From assembly GCA_012719555.1 (NCBI GenBank), contig JAAYAE010000272.1:1-9145 (forward strand): DNA of 9,145 bases. The letters run 5' to 3'. The DNA is from Acholeplasmataceae bacterium (lineage in GTDB: Bacteria > Bacillota > Negativicutes > Acidaminococcales > Acidaminococcaceae). Below, piece by piece: positions 1-6,289 of this stretch. Both the position numbers and the translations under genes were made by a program. Under the pieces are notes generated by a model. The model was given only the letters and a program-made list of their open reading frames with translations, ran no database searches and was not told where the DNA came from. How positions within the stretch are numbered: the stretch's first letter is position 1; every line of letters begins with the position of its first letter.

Positions 1-21
1 CTACAAAGATTGCGGATTTTT

Positions 22-1518
22 TTATATACCGAGTATTTTTTTTACTGTGCTTTCCAGCTCTGTTTTTTCTATAACCTCTTCGTGAAGCACCGGTAAATTC
101 TCAAGTTCAGCCATCTGTGGCGGAACAGTAAGGCCGGAAATTTCAGCTAGTCTATTCAATGCTGAAAAAGTGCTAATATTACTAAAATCTTCTTTGGGTT
201 TAATTGCCTCTAAAACAGAATTACTAAACTTAAAGGGACTGGCTGTAGACAATACTATGCAATAGGTATAATCACTGGTCAAAAGCTTATATTTTTCCAT
301 GGCGCGCCAAGCTACTGCAGTATGAGGGTCCATAAGATATTTCTCATCTCTATATACATTCCCTATGGTTTCCTTGGTTTCAAATTCATCTACCCAAGTA
401 CCAAAGAAATCTTGCAATATTTTACTTTGTAAATTTTTTCCAACATTATAGACGCCGGTTTCATTGAGCTGATTCATCCACTGAGCGACCTGTCCGGAGT
501 TATTTTCTGTTTCCACATAGAGCAACCTTTCTAGATTGCTAGATACCAAAATATCCATTGAAGGAGAAATAGTCTTGTAGAATTCGCGCCGCTTATCATA
601 TGTTCCTGTATTGATGAAATCCGTCAAAACTTTATTACTATTGGACGCACAAATGAACTTGTTTACCGGCAGCCCCATGATTTTAGCAAAGAATCCCGCC
701 AAAATATCACCGAAATTGCCCGTGGGCACAGAAAAGTTTATCAAATCCCCAGCCTTGATTCTTCCAGCTTTTACTGCGTCAGCATAAGCACTAAAATAAT
801 ATACCATCTGCGGAACCAAACGTCCCCAGTTAATTGAATTAGCCGAAGAAAATGAGCAATTATGTTCTTTTAGTTCAAGAGCCAAATTCTTATCACCAAA
901 CAGCTCTTTTACACCTGTCTGAGCATCATCAAAATTGCCCTTCACAGCAATAACGTGGACATTTTGACCTTGTTGCGTGATCATCTGGCGTTTTTGAATA
1001 TCGCTAACACCTTCCTCAGGATAGAAAACGATGACCTCTGTGCCGGGAATATCAGAAAATCCTGCCAGTGCCGCTTTTCCTGTATCACCTGATGTAGCAA
1101 CAAGAATAACTAATTTCATCTGCTCACCGGTTTTTTTCACAGCTTTAGTAAGCAGCAAGGGTAAAATTTGCAAGGCCATATCCTTAAATGCTGATGTTGG
1201 CCCATGCCAAAGTTCCAGAACATCTACATTGTTTTTTACTTGGCGCAAAGGAACAGGAAAACCATTAAACTTATCTTTACCATAAGCCGCAGTCACGCAC
1301 TCTTTTAACTCAGCGTCTGTAAAGTCTGTTAAAAAGCGACTTAGTACGGTAATCGCACGCTCGCCGTACGGTAATTCACGCATGGCACAAATTTCGGTCA
1401 TAGATAAACGGGCAAATTCTTGAGGCATAAAAAGACCGCCATCTTCTGCTAATCCTTGAGCAATAGCATGAGCAGAGCAAACCATTTCTGTTTTTCCTCT
1501 AGTACTTGTATATAACAT
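22..1518 (-). CDS. thrC: Threonine synthase
   Basis: This enzyme converts O-phosphohomoserine to threonine and phosphate, the final step of threonine synthesis, in the cytoplasm with pyridoxal phosphate. The N-terminus MLYTSTRG is the family's usual opening (similar to MKYxSTRG), which supports the ATG at 1518 as the start. The PLP-binding lysine is K112 in the motif GPTSAFKDM. The SGDTGKAAL motif follows at about residues 143-151, and a glycine-rich cofactor phosphate-binding segment, PTGNFGD, lies in the middle of the protein. At 498 residues it is one of the longer threonine synthases; many bacterial forms are near 430. The frame is intact and ends in TAA. Only a weak GGGA ribosome binding site precedes the ATG. 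The homoserine dehydrogenase and kinase genes are not adjacent, so this copy is not in a visible thr operon. It lies downstream of ybaK in the same direction with a 143 bp gap. Identification is secure. Confidence 0.96.
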   Translation of the reverse strand: MLYTSTRGKTEMVCSAHAIAQGLAEDGGLFMPQEFARLSMTEICAMRELPYGERAITVLSRFLTDFTDAELKECVTAAYGKDKFNGFPVPLRQVKNNVDVLELWHGPTSAFKDMALQILPLLLTKAVKKTGEQMKLVILVATSGDTGKAALAGFSDIPGTEVIVFYPEEGVSDIQKRQMITQQGQNVHVIAVKGNFDDAQTGVKELFGDKNLALELKEHNCSFSSANSINWGRLVPQMVYYFSAYADAVKAGRIKAGDLINFSVPTGNFGDILAGFFAKIMGLPVNKFICASNSNKVLTDFINTGTYDKRREFYKTISPSMDILVSSNLERLLYVETENNSGQVAQWMNQLNETGVYNVGKNLQSKILQDFFGTWVDEFETKETIGNVYRDEKYLMDPHTAVAWRAMEKYKLLTSDYTYCIVLSTASPFKFSNSVLEAIKPKEDFSNISTFSALNRLAEISGLTVPPQMAELENLPVLHEEVIEKTELESTVKKILGI

Positions 1519-1570
1519 TTATATTTCCCAACTTTCTTTTTGAAATAGCATCAACATAATAGCATAAAAT

Positions 1571-1601
1571 AGGGATAAATACCACTATTTTCATTATCCC
1601 T
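1571..1601 (-). terminator. Weak candidate terminator after ybaK
   Basis: An 8 bp perfect stem (AGGGATAA at 1571-1578 paired with TTATCCCT at 1594-1601) has a 15 nt loop. On the minus strand it is followed by ATTTTAT, a short interrupted T tract. It sits between ybaK and thrC and could end or attenuate ybaK transcription. The stem is AT-rich and the T tract is poor, so this is tentative. The rest of 1519-1661 shows no gene, no T-box features and no clear thrC promoter. Confidence 0.3.
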
Positions 1602-1661
1602 TAAACCCTTCAGCCTTTGTCTGTCCTGTTTTCCTTTTTTTAGCAACCGACAGCACAAGTG

Positions 1662-2135
1662 CTAAATATTTTCAAATTTATTGCCATTTGTTACTCTCAG
1701 CAAAGCATCTGCCTTTAGCAGCAATTGCAAGCCTCGCATACCGGCACTTATGGCAATATAAGGCCAATTTGCTGCCGAGCTGTCCAAATATACAGGGTAA
1801 TGTTTTTTTGCTCCTACAGGGCTCACTCCGCCCCGTATATAGCCGGTAAGCGGTAAAACCTCTTTTAAATGTACCAACTCTGCTTTTTTGTTGCCGCTAG
1901 CCTTAGCCAAAGCCTTTAGATTTAACTCCCCGTCACCGGGAATGACTGCGAAAACAATACCGGTCTTGTCTCCACGAACGCATAATGTTTTAAACACTTG
2001 ACCGGCGGGCATGCCTACTGACTTTGCTACATGGATAGCATCTAAATGTTCCGGATCAACTTCGTATGCTTTTATTTCATACTCTATTTTAGCATCATCT
2101 AAAATACGAGCAGCATTAGTTTTCTTAATTTTCAT
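1662..2135 (-). CDS. ybaK: YbaK/EbsC-family Cys-tRNA(Pro) deacylase
   Basis: This is a free-standing editing enzyme of the YbaK/ProX fold. It hydrolyses mischarged aminoacyl-tRNA, classically Cys-tRNA(Pro) produced by prolyl-tRNA synthetase. Its 157 residues match the family length. Visible family signatures are FKTLCVRGD (with the conserved functional lysine), GYIRGGVSPVGAKK and SAGMRGLQ near the C-terminus. The start is the ATG at 2135, because AGGAAGG lies 8 nt upstream. A further in-frame TTG at 2153 lies upstream of that site and is rejected. The gene is divergent from nadE across a 135 bp region and reads toward thrC, but there is no functional link to either. The exact tRNA substrate cannot be read from the sequence. 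Confidence 0.92.
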   Translation of the reverse strand: MKIKKTNAARILDDAKIEYEIKAYEVDPEHLDAIHVAKSVGMPAGQVFKTLCVRGDKTGIVFAVIPGDGELNLKALAKASGNKKAELVHLKEVLPLTGYIRGGVSPVGAKKHYPVYLDSSAANWPYIAISAGMRGLQLLLKADALLRVTNGNKFENI

Positions 2136-2143
2136 TATAAAGT

Positions 2144-2150
2144 CCTTCCT
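2144..2150 (-). promoter_or_regulatory. ybaK ribosome binding site
   Basis: AGGAAGG on the minus strand lies 8 nt before the ATG at 2135. It decides the start in favour of that ATG over the TTG at 2153, which would overlap this site. Confidence 0.7.
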
Positions 2151-2217
2151 CAAAAAAATAATGCGGTACTGAAAAATACCCTATTTAACTTTAACTGTTT
2201 TCTTTAATTTACAGCAA

Positions 2218-2246
2218 TTGTTTGCTATAATTAACACATATATTAT
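2218..2246 (+). promoter_or_regulatory. Candidate nadE promoter
   Basis: TTGTTT at 2218-2223 and TATTAT at 2241-2246 are separated by 17 bp, placing a start near 2253 just ahead of the GGAG at 2262-2265. A second candidate is TTTAAT at 2203-2208 with a perfect TATAAT at 2226-2231, also 17 bp apart. A short inverted repeat AGCAA-N4-TTGCT at 2213-2226 covers the first -35 box and could be an operator, though its arms are only 5 bp. Confidence 0.45.
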
Positions 2247-2250
2247 ACCA
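2242..2250 (-). promoter_or_regulatory. Extended -10 promoter for ybaK
   Basis: The minus strand reads TGGTATAAT, a perfect TATAAT with the TGn extended -10 element. The best -35 at 17 bp spacing is a weak TTTAAC at 2265-2270. Transcription would start near 2235, giving a leader of about 100 nt for ybaK. The element overlaps the -10 box of a nadE promoter on the other strand. Confidence 0.4.
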
Positions 2251-2270
2251 AATAATCAATTGGAGTTAAA

Positions 2271-2780
2271 ATGAATATTAAAATTGCCTGCGCACAAATT
2301 GAAATAATTGCCGGAAATCCTCAGCTCAACGCTGAAACTGCCTTAAAGGCAATCGCTCAAGCCAAAGCCGAACATATTGATGTTCTTTTACTACCTGAAC
2401 TTTGCATTCCGGGGTATCTTTTGGGTGACTTATGGGAACAGCCGGCTTTTTTACAGGACTGTGCCAATTTTGGAGAAAAGCTAATCGCTGCCTCTGAGGG
2501 GATATGCATCATTTTTGGCAATATTGCCACTGATAATTCCAAAGTAAATGAAGATGGCAGAATACGCAAATACAATGCCGCTTTTACTGCTCAAAACGGC
2601 AAGCTTATCCAGGGTCCTTTGCCCTACGCTTTTATTATTAAAACTTCTTTGCCTGATTATCGTGAATTTGATGACAGCCGTTACTTTCACAGCTTAGTGA
2701 AATTACAGCCGGAACTATCCCCTTATAAAACGGTTGAAGATCTTTTGCAGCCCATAAAAATTGTTATTAAAGGTGAATAA
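2271..2780 (+). CDS. nadE: NadE N-terminal fragment (partial glutaminase domain)
   Basis: This 169-residue product is the first part of the nitrilase-like glutaminase domain of NAD synthetase. It carries the domain's opening strand (IKIACAQIEIIAGN), the catalytic Glu43 in LLPELCIPGY, and the catalytic Lys124 ahead of LPDYREFDDSRYF. It ends at the premature TAA a few codons before the strand that should bear the nucleophilic cysteine. Without that cysteine it cannot hydrolyse glutamine on its own, and it would probably not fold stably as half of an alpha-beta-beta-alpha sandwich. It could act only if it paired with the downstream fragment, which is speculation. Confidence 0.7.
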   Translation: MNIKIACAQIEIIAGNPQLNAETALKAIAQAKAEHIDVLLLPELCIPGYLLGDLWEQPAFLQDCANFGEKLIAASEGICIIFGNIATDNSKVNEDGRIRKYNAAFTAQNGKLIQGPLPYAFIIKTSLPDYREFDDSRYFHSLVKLQPELSPYKTVEDLLQPIKIVIKGE

Positions 2781-2786
2781 ATTAGC

Positions 2787-4169
2787 TTGGGCGTTATGAT
2801 TTGCGAAGATGGCTGGACAGAAAACTATCACTTTAATGTTCCGCAAATCTTGCAAAAAAATGGTGCACAACTTCTCTGTAATATTTCGTGCTCACCTTTT
2901 ACCTTAAACAAGAATCATAAACGTAACAAAGTATTTTCCGCACAGGTTAAAACCTGTAATATACCCCTTTTATATTGCAATAATATCGGCATACAAAATA
3001 ATGGTAAAAATGTCTTTACCTATGACGGTTGCAGTTGTCTTTATGCTGCTGACGGGCATTTAGTGGCCAATAGCAAACGTTTTGAACCTGATCTTTTAAT
3101 CTGTGACTTTAATACCCTTAGCGGACAGCTAACCAGCTTGTCCAAACCTCAACCTGATATGAGCGAAACAGAAGAAATATATGCCGCTCTTTATTATGGT
3201 GCCAAAAAGTTTTTAGCACAAATGCATATTGAAAAAATGACCATAGGTATCTCCGGCGGTATCGATTCTGCGGTAACTGCTGCCTTTTATATTAACGTCA
3301 TAGGTCCGGAAAATGTGCTTTTGGTAAATATGCCCTCCCAGTATAATTCGCAAATTACAAAAAATCTAGCAGAAACTATGGCAAAATCTCTAGGGACAAA
3401 TTACACGATTATGCCCATTCAAAAATCTGTGGACCAAACCGTTGAGCAAATAACTACTACTCCTATTCATAACTACACTGCAAACAACGACTTTCATCTA
3501 GCACTAACACCTTTGGCCACGGAAAATATCCAAGCAAGAGATCGTGGCGCCCGCATTATTGCAGGTTTGTCTGCTGCCTGGGGTGGAGCTTTTTCTTGTA
3601 ATTCCAACAAGACAGAATTGACTGTTGGTTATGCCACTTTTTATGGCGATATAGCAGGCTGCCTCGCACTTATCGGCGATCTCTGGAAACACCAAGTATA
3701 TGCTCTTGGCCGCTATTTAAACGATGTAATTTACAAACGTCAGGTCATTGCGGAGGATGTATTCACTATAACTCCCAGTGCCGAACTTTCCTCAGACCAA
3801 ACCGTAGGCAAGGGTGGAGATCCTTTGATTTATCCCTACCATGACTATTTGTTTAAGGCCTTTGTGGAAAAATGGCACAAGGTATCTCCTGAAGAAGTCT
3901 TAGTTTGGTATATGGAAGGCACTTTGGAAACAAATCTAGGTTGTGAGCCGGGTCTAGTTGGTAAAATATTTTCTACGGACAAAGCTTTTATTGAAGATTT
4001 AGAACGTTGGTGGCGACTATTCTGCGGTTTTGCCGTAGCCAAGCGCATACAAGCCCCCCCCATTTTAAGCATTACGAAACGTTCCTATGGCTATGACCAT
4101 AGAGAAGCGCAACTGTTACCGTATTTTTCCCAACGATATTTAGCCTTAAAAAAAGAATTATTGCAATAA
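2787..4169 (+). CDS. nadE: NadE C-terminal fragment (NAD synthetase domain)
   Basis: The frame resumes directly after the stop and runs 460 codons from a TTG at 2787; an ATG at 2796 is the next possible start. It holds the end of the glutaminase domain, including the nucleophile Cys in MICEDGW, and the complete synthetase domain. The synthetase part has the ATP-pyrophosphatase P-loop SGGIDS at residues 156-161, then conserved segments such as NKTELTVGYATFYGD and PSAELSSDQTVGKGGDPL. AGGTGA at 2771-2776 lies 10 nt before the TTG and could support re-initiation after the stop. If translated, the synthetase domain might still make NAD from free ammonia. That is inferred from the family, in which separate ammonia-dependent NadE enzymes exist. 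The final TAA at 4167-4169 abuts the terminator stem. Confidence 0.75.
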   Translation: MGVMICEDGWTENYHFNVPQILQKNGAQLLCNISCSPFTLNKNHKRNKVFSAQVKTCNIPLLYCNNIGIQNNGKNVFTYDGCSCLYAADGHLVANSKRFEPDLLICDFNTLSGQLTSLSKPQPDMSETEEIYAALYYGAKKFLAQMHIEKMTIGISGGIDSAVTAAFYINVIGPENVLLVNMPSQYNSQITKNLAETMAKSLGTNYTIMPIQKSVDQTVEQITTTPIHNYTANNDFHLALTPLATENIQARDRGARIIAGLSAAWGGAFSCNSNKTELTVGYATFYGDIAGCLALIGDLWKHQVYALGRYLNDVIYKRQVIAEDVFTITPSAELSSDQTVGKGGDPLIYPYHDYLFKAFVEKWHKVSPEEVLVWYMEGTLETNLGCEPGLVGKIFSTDKAFIEDLERWWRLFCGFAVAKRIQAPPILSITKRSYGYDHREAQLLPYFSQRYLALKKELLQ

Positions 4170-4171
4170 AA

Positions 4172-4213
4172 AACAACCACCCGCTGCCCATAAAAAGGTT
4201 CCGGGTGGTTGTT
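4172..4213 (-). terminator. Strong hairpin terminator between convergent nadE and pil genes
   Basis: AACAACCACCCG (4172-4183) pairs perfectly over 12 bp with CGGGTGGTTGTT (4202-4213), with an 18 nt loop. On the minus strand the stem runs into TTTTTTATT, a classic Rho-independent tract, so it ends the pilin and pilus transcripts. On the plus strand the same stem follows the nadE stop by 2 nt, but the downstream GCATTTAGATTTT is only weakly T-rich. It may therefore work less well for nadE. The stretch 4214-4306 holds nothing else that can be supported. Confidence 0.85.
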
Positions 4214-4306
4214 GCATTTAGATTTTCACATATCTAAGCTTAACAATATCTTATTAAGGTCTTATTGTACATCCTATATTAACTAAACATACGCAACAGT
4301 TAATTA

Positions 4307-4744
4307 TTATGCTTTCTTCTTATAGCCAGTTCCACCTTCTGCCAAATCAGAAGCAGTGTTAGTGCCCAAAGTCCCACGCCCGTCAGTAATTGTATATTCT
4401 GTTTCTGCGGGTGTCACCGAAGCAGTTGGAGCTGCCGGGAAAATAGCAGAACCGGTTGCAGGTTTAGGCCAAACAGCCAAAAGCTGTAAATTATTAGGCT
4501 TCTCTGTAGTTGCCGCCGTAGTTATTTGTTCTGGATCCGTCGGTAAACTTCCTGTCTTAGCATTATAAATAACAATAGCACTGTCAATAGTTCTTAAATC
4601 GGCAACAATTCTTGCCCCACGTGCGGTTGCTGTTGCATCCAAAAATCTAGGAATAGCGATACCTGCCAAAATACCTAAAATAGCAATTACAATAACAAGC
4701 TCAATTAATGTGAAACCCTTCTTACCTTTAACCAAATTTTTCAT
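4307..4744 (-). CDS. pilA: Type IV prepilin (probable major pilin)
   Basis: This is the subunit of the pilus fibre, made as a membrane-anchored precursor. It has a short basic leader of 10 residues ending in KKG, followed by the class III prepilin cleavage motif G|FTLIE. F is at mature position 1 and the assembly glutamate at mature position 5. The hydrophobic N-terminal helix (mature residues 1-25) leads into IPRFLDATA. The precursor is 145 residues, the mature form 135. The start is the ATG at 4744, because AGGAGG is 7 nt upstream; the longer frame from a TTG at 4789 is rejected. The mature protein has no cysteine, so it lacks the usual C-terminal disulfide loop, and it ends in GYKKKA. It is last in the pilus block and appears to have its own promoter. 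Retractile partner genes favour a pilus subunit, but a GspG-like pseudopilin is a possible alternative, so the symbol is provisional. Confidence 0.88.
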   Translation of the reverse strand: MKNLVKGKKGFTLIELVIVIAILGILAGIAIPRFLDATATARGARIVADLRTIDSAIVIYNAKTGSLPTDPEQITTAATTEKPNNLQLLAVWPKPATGSAIFPAAPTASVTPAETEYTITDGRGTLGTNTASDLAEGGTGYKKKA

Positions 4745-4751
4745 ACATATT

Positions 4752-4757
4752 CCTCCT
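4752..4757 (-). promoter_or_regulatory. Pilin ribosome binding site
   Basis: A perfect AGGAGG on the minus strand lies 7 nt before the ATG at 4744 and fixes the prepilin start. It suits a highly expressed structural subunit. Confidence 0.85.
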
Positions 4758-4812
4758 CTAAATTTTCCTAATGTGGATTGCATGCGCAAACTTCAATTGG
4801 ATTTACTCCATA

Positions 4813-4840
4813 ATAATACCATTTTGAAATTAAAAATCAA
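4813..4840 (-). promoter_or_regulatory. pilA: Candidate pilin promoter
   Basis: On the minus strand TTGATT (4835-4840) and TATTAT (4813-4818) are 16 bp apart, giving a start near 4806 and a leader of about 60 nt. Directly upstream, 4841-4875 is almost pure A/T with A and T runs, which resembles an UP element. This would let the pilin be expressed well above the assembly genes. Confidence 0.5.
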
Positions 4841-4875
4841 CCTTTTTTTAATTAAAAAACTATTTATTTTTAAAA

Positions 4876-5045
4876 AAGTTGTTTTCTAACTAAATACAGC
4901 GATGTTCTTAGCTTTTTCCAGCTGGGGAAAAACTTATTTCCACTTTTGTGTGGTAAACTTATTACTTTGCTCCCAGTAACATCATGATTTCTACTTAAGT
5001 ACCGTTTTTTCTTTACTATAGAGATAGTTTCAATCGCAGTTACAT
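4876..5045 (-). other. Non-coding stretch between pilC and the pilin promoter
   Basis: The whole gap between pilC and the pilin gene (4745-5045) has no credible gene on either strand. This part contains a short hairpin with 7 bp arms, TTTTTCC-AGCTGG-GGAAAAA, at 4914-4933, without a T tract. It also contains two words, GCTGGGGAAA (4921-4930) and GGTAAACTT (4952-4960), that recur upstream of pilB. No terminator after pilC was found, so pilBTC read-through into the pilin gene is possible. No match to a c-di-GMP riboswitch was recognised. Confidence 0.5.
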
Positions 5046-6269
5046 TTATAAGTTTCCTACCTTAGTTACAATATCAAACATAGGAAGCAGCATAGCCACA
5101 GCTATAAAGCCCACAACAATCCCCATGAATATGATAAGTACCGGCTCCAATAAAGCCTGCAAGCGACCTGTCATGTCATCAACTTCATTACCATAAAACA
5201 CAGCAACCTTATCTAGCATGTAATCTAAAGAACCTGTTTCCTCCCCAATAGAAATCATGTTAAACACCATGGACGGAAACAATTTGCTTTTTCGCATAGG
5301 TCCTGCTAAGCCTAGGCCTTTTTGCACATTGCTGCGGGCTTCCAACAAAACTTTTTCAGCATATAAGTTACCCATAGCCTTACTTACCACTGTAAGCGCC
5401 GTCAAAATTGGAACCCCACTTCTGGATAATCCGGCAAAGGTGGCTGCAAAACGAGTAATTATTATTTTGTTGTACAGCTTCCCCAAAACCGGAACTTTTA
5501 GTAGTAAAATATCCCTCCTCAGGCAAAATTTCTGACTTTTGCAGGCCTGCCTATAGCCCAAATATATACTTGCCACAAAAGCTATAATAAAGCTTATACC
5601 AAACCCACTTTTGATAAAGTTACTAAGGTCCATAACTACCCTAGTAGGCCAAGGCATTTCCGTATTCAGTGATTTGAATAAATCCGTGAAAATAGGCATA
5701 ACAAAAGTCAAAATAACAGCTACAGCCACCACTGCCACAGACAATACTGCTGCCGGATAAATCATGGCAGAATACAACCTAGCTCTTAACCTATAATCTT
5801 TTTCATATTGATTAGCCAGCTGCTCAAGCACTGTCTCTAAAATCCCCCCAGCTTCACCTGCCTGGATCATATGTATCATTACAGGTTTAAAAACCTTGGG
5901 ATACAAGTTCATGGCCTCAGACAGTGATGCCCCCTTGTGTACATTTTGAGCAACGCCACTAATTACAGCCTTTAATTTTATATTATCCGTCTGCTCAATC
6001 AGAATATCCATAGCACTGACTAAAGCAACTCCTGCTCCCACTAGGGTTGCAAACTGCCTGCAAAAAATTGCCACATCATACATGGTAATTTTCCCAGCAA
6101 ACAAACCCGACCAAAAGTATTTTTTCTGCACATCTGTTTTAGCAATTTTGGTAACCATGAGCCCTTGATTACGGACATAGGCTGCCACTGCAGCTTCATT
6201 AGCCGCGTTAATTACCCCTACAACTACCTCACCTGTTTTGCGCCTTGCTTTAAAGTTAAAGCTCTCCAT
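5046..6269 (-). CDS. pilC: Type IV pilus inner-membrane platform protein PilC
   Basis: This is a polytopic membrane protein of the GspF/PilC family that couples the cytoplasmic ATPases to pilin insertion and removal. At 407 residues it has the normal family length. It carries the short N-terminal region (MESFNFKARRKTGE) and two T2SSF repeats. The first starts near FCRQFATLVGAGV (about residue 69) and contains the conserved IQAGEAGG; the second starts near TRFAATFAGLSRSGVP (about 272) and contains SIGEETGSLD. Hydrophobic segments lie at about 168-196, 222-240 and 374-396. The start is the ATG at 6269, with AGGAGG 8 nt upstream at 6278-6283. It follows pilT by 20 nt, so the two are surely cotranscribed. 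The gene ends in TAA. Confidence 0.95.
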   Translation of the reverse strand: MESFNFKARRKTGEVVVGVINAANEAAVAAYVRNQGLMVTKIAKTDVQKKYFWSGLFAGKITMYDVAIFCRQFATLVGAGVALVSAMDILIEQTDNIKLKAVISGVAQNVHKGASLSEAMNLYPKVFKPVMIHMIQAGEAGGILETVLEQLANQYEKDYRLRARLYSAMIYPAAVLSVAVVAVAVILTFVMPIFTDLFKSLNTEMPWPTRVVMDLSNFIKSGFGISFIIAFVASIYLGYRQACKSQKFCLRRDILLLKVPVLGKLYNKIIITRFAATFAGLSRSGVPILTALTVVSKAMGNLYAEKVLLEARSNVQKGLGLAGPMRKSKLFPSMVFNMISIGEETGSLDYMLDKVAVFYGNEVDDMTGRLQALLEPVLIIFMGIVVGFIAVAMLLPMFDIVTKVGNL

Positions 6270-6289
6270 GTGCGCAGCCTCCTAACAGC

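Larger units (their letters stand above)
2271..4169 (+). pseudogene. nadE: Glutamine-dependent NAD synthetase, interrupted by an in-frame stop
   Basis: This is one continuous reading frame of 631 sense codons broken by a single TAA at 2778-2780. The family joins an N-terminal nitrilase-type glutaminase, which releases ammonia from glutamine, to a C-terminal synthetase that amidates nicotinic acid adenine dinucleotide to NAD using ATP. The full-frame length fits the fusion enzyme. The glutaminase triad is visible: E43 in LLPELCIPGY, K124 in IKTSLPDYREFDD, and the nucleophile C178 (read-through numbering) in GVMICEDGW. The stop is codon 170, between Lys and Cys, so neither half alone has a complete glutaminase site. 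The synthetase P-loop SGGIDS is intact at 3252-3269. No frameshift or second internal stop was seen, so decay is either very recent, a sequencing error, or tolerated through re-initiation. The GGAG at 2262-2265 serves the ATG at 2271. Confidence 0.75.

Noticed and set aside
36..43. A8 tract (minus strand) near the 3' end of thrC as a slippage site
   Set aside because: It encodes ordinary Lys-Lys five codons from the end, and a shift there would alter only the last few residues.
1031..1285. Plus-strand frame of 84 codons inside thrC, and similar antisense frames in nadE, pilC, pilT and pilB
   Set aside because: They lie entirely or mainly opposite well-supported genes, have no ribosome binding site or recognisable domain, and are shadows of the real coding frames.
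1519..1661. T-box or amino-acid leader controlling thrC
   Set aside because: The gap is only 143 bp. I see no T-box sequence, no leader peptide rich in Thr or Ile codons, and only a weak AT-rich stem.
2778..2780. Recoding of the nadE internal stop as a special amino acid or by a variant genetic code
   Set aside because: The codon is TAA, not TGA or TAG. TAA is also the normal terminator of thrC, the prepilin gene, pilC and nadE itself, so reassignment is unlikely.
4876..5045. c-di-GMP riboswitch upstream of the pilin gene
   Set aside because: The position would suit one, but the conserved core segments of the known c-di-GMP riboswitch classes are not recognisable here.
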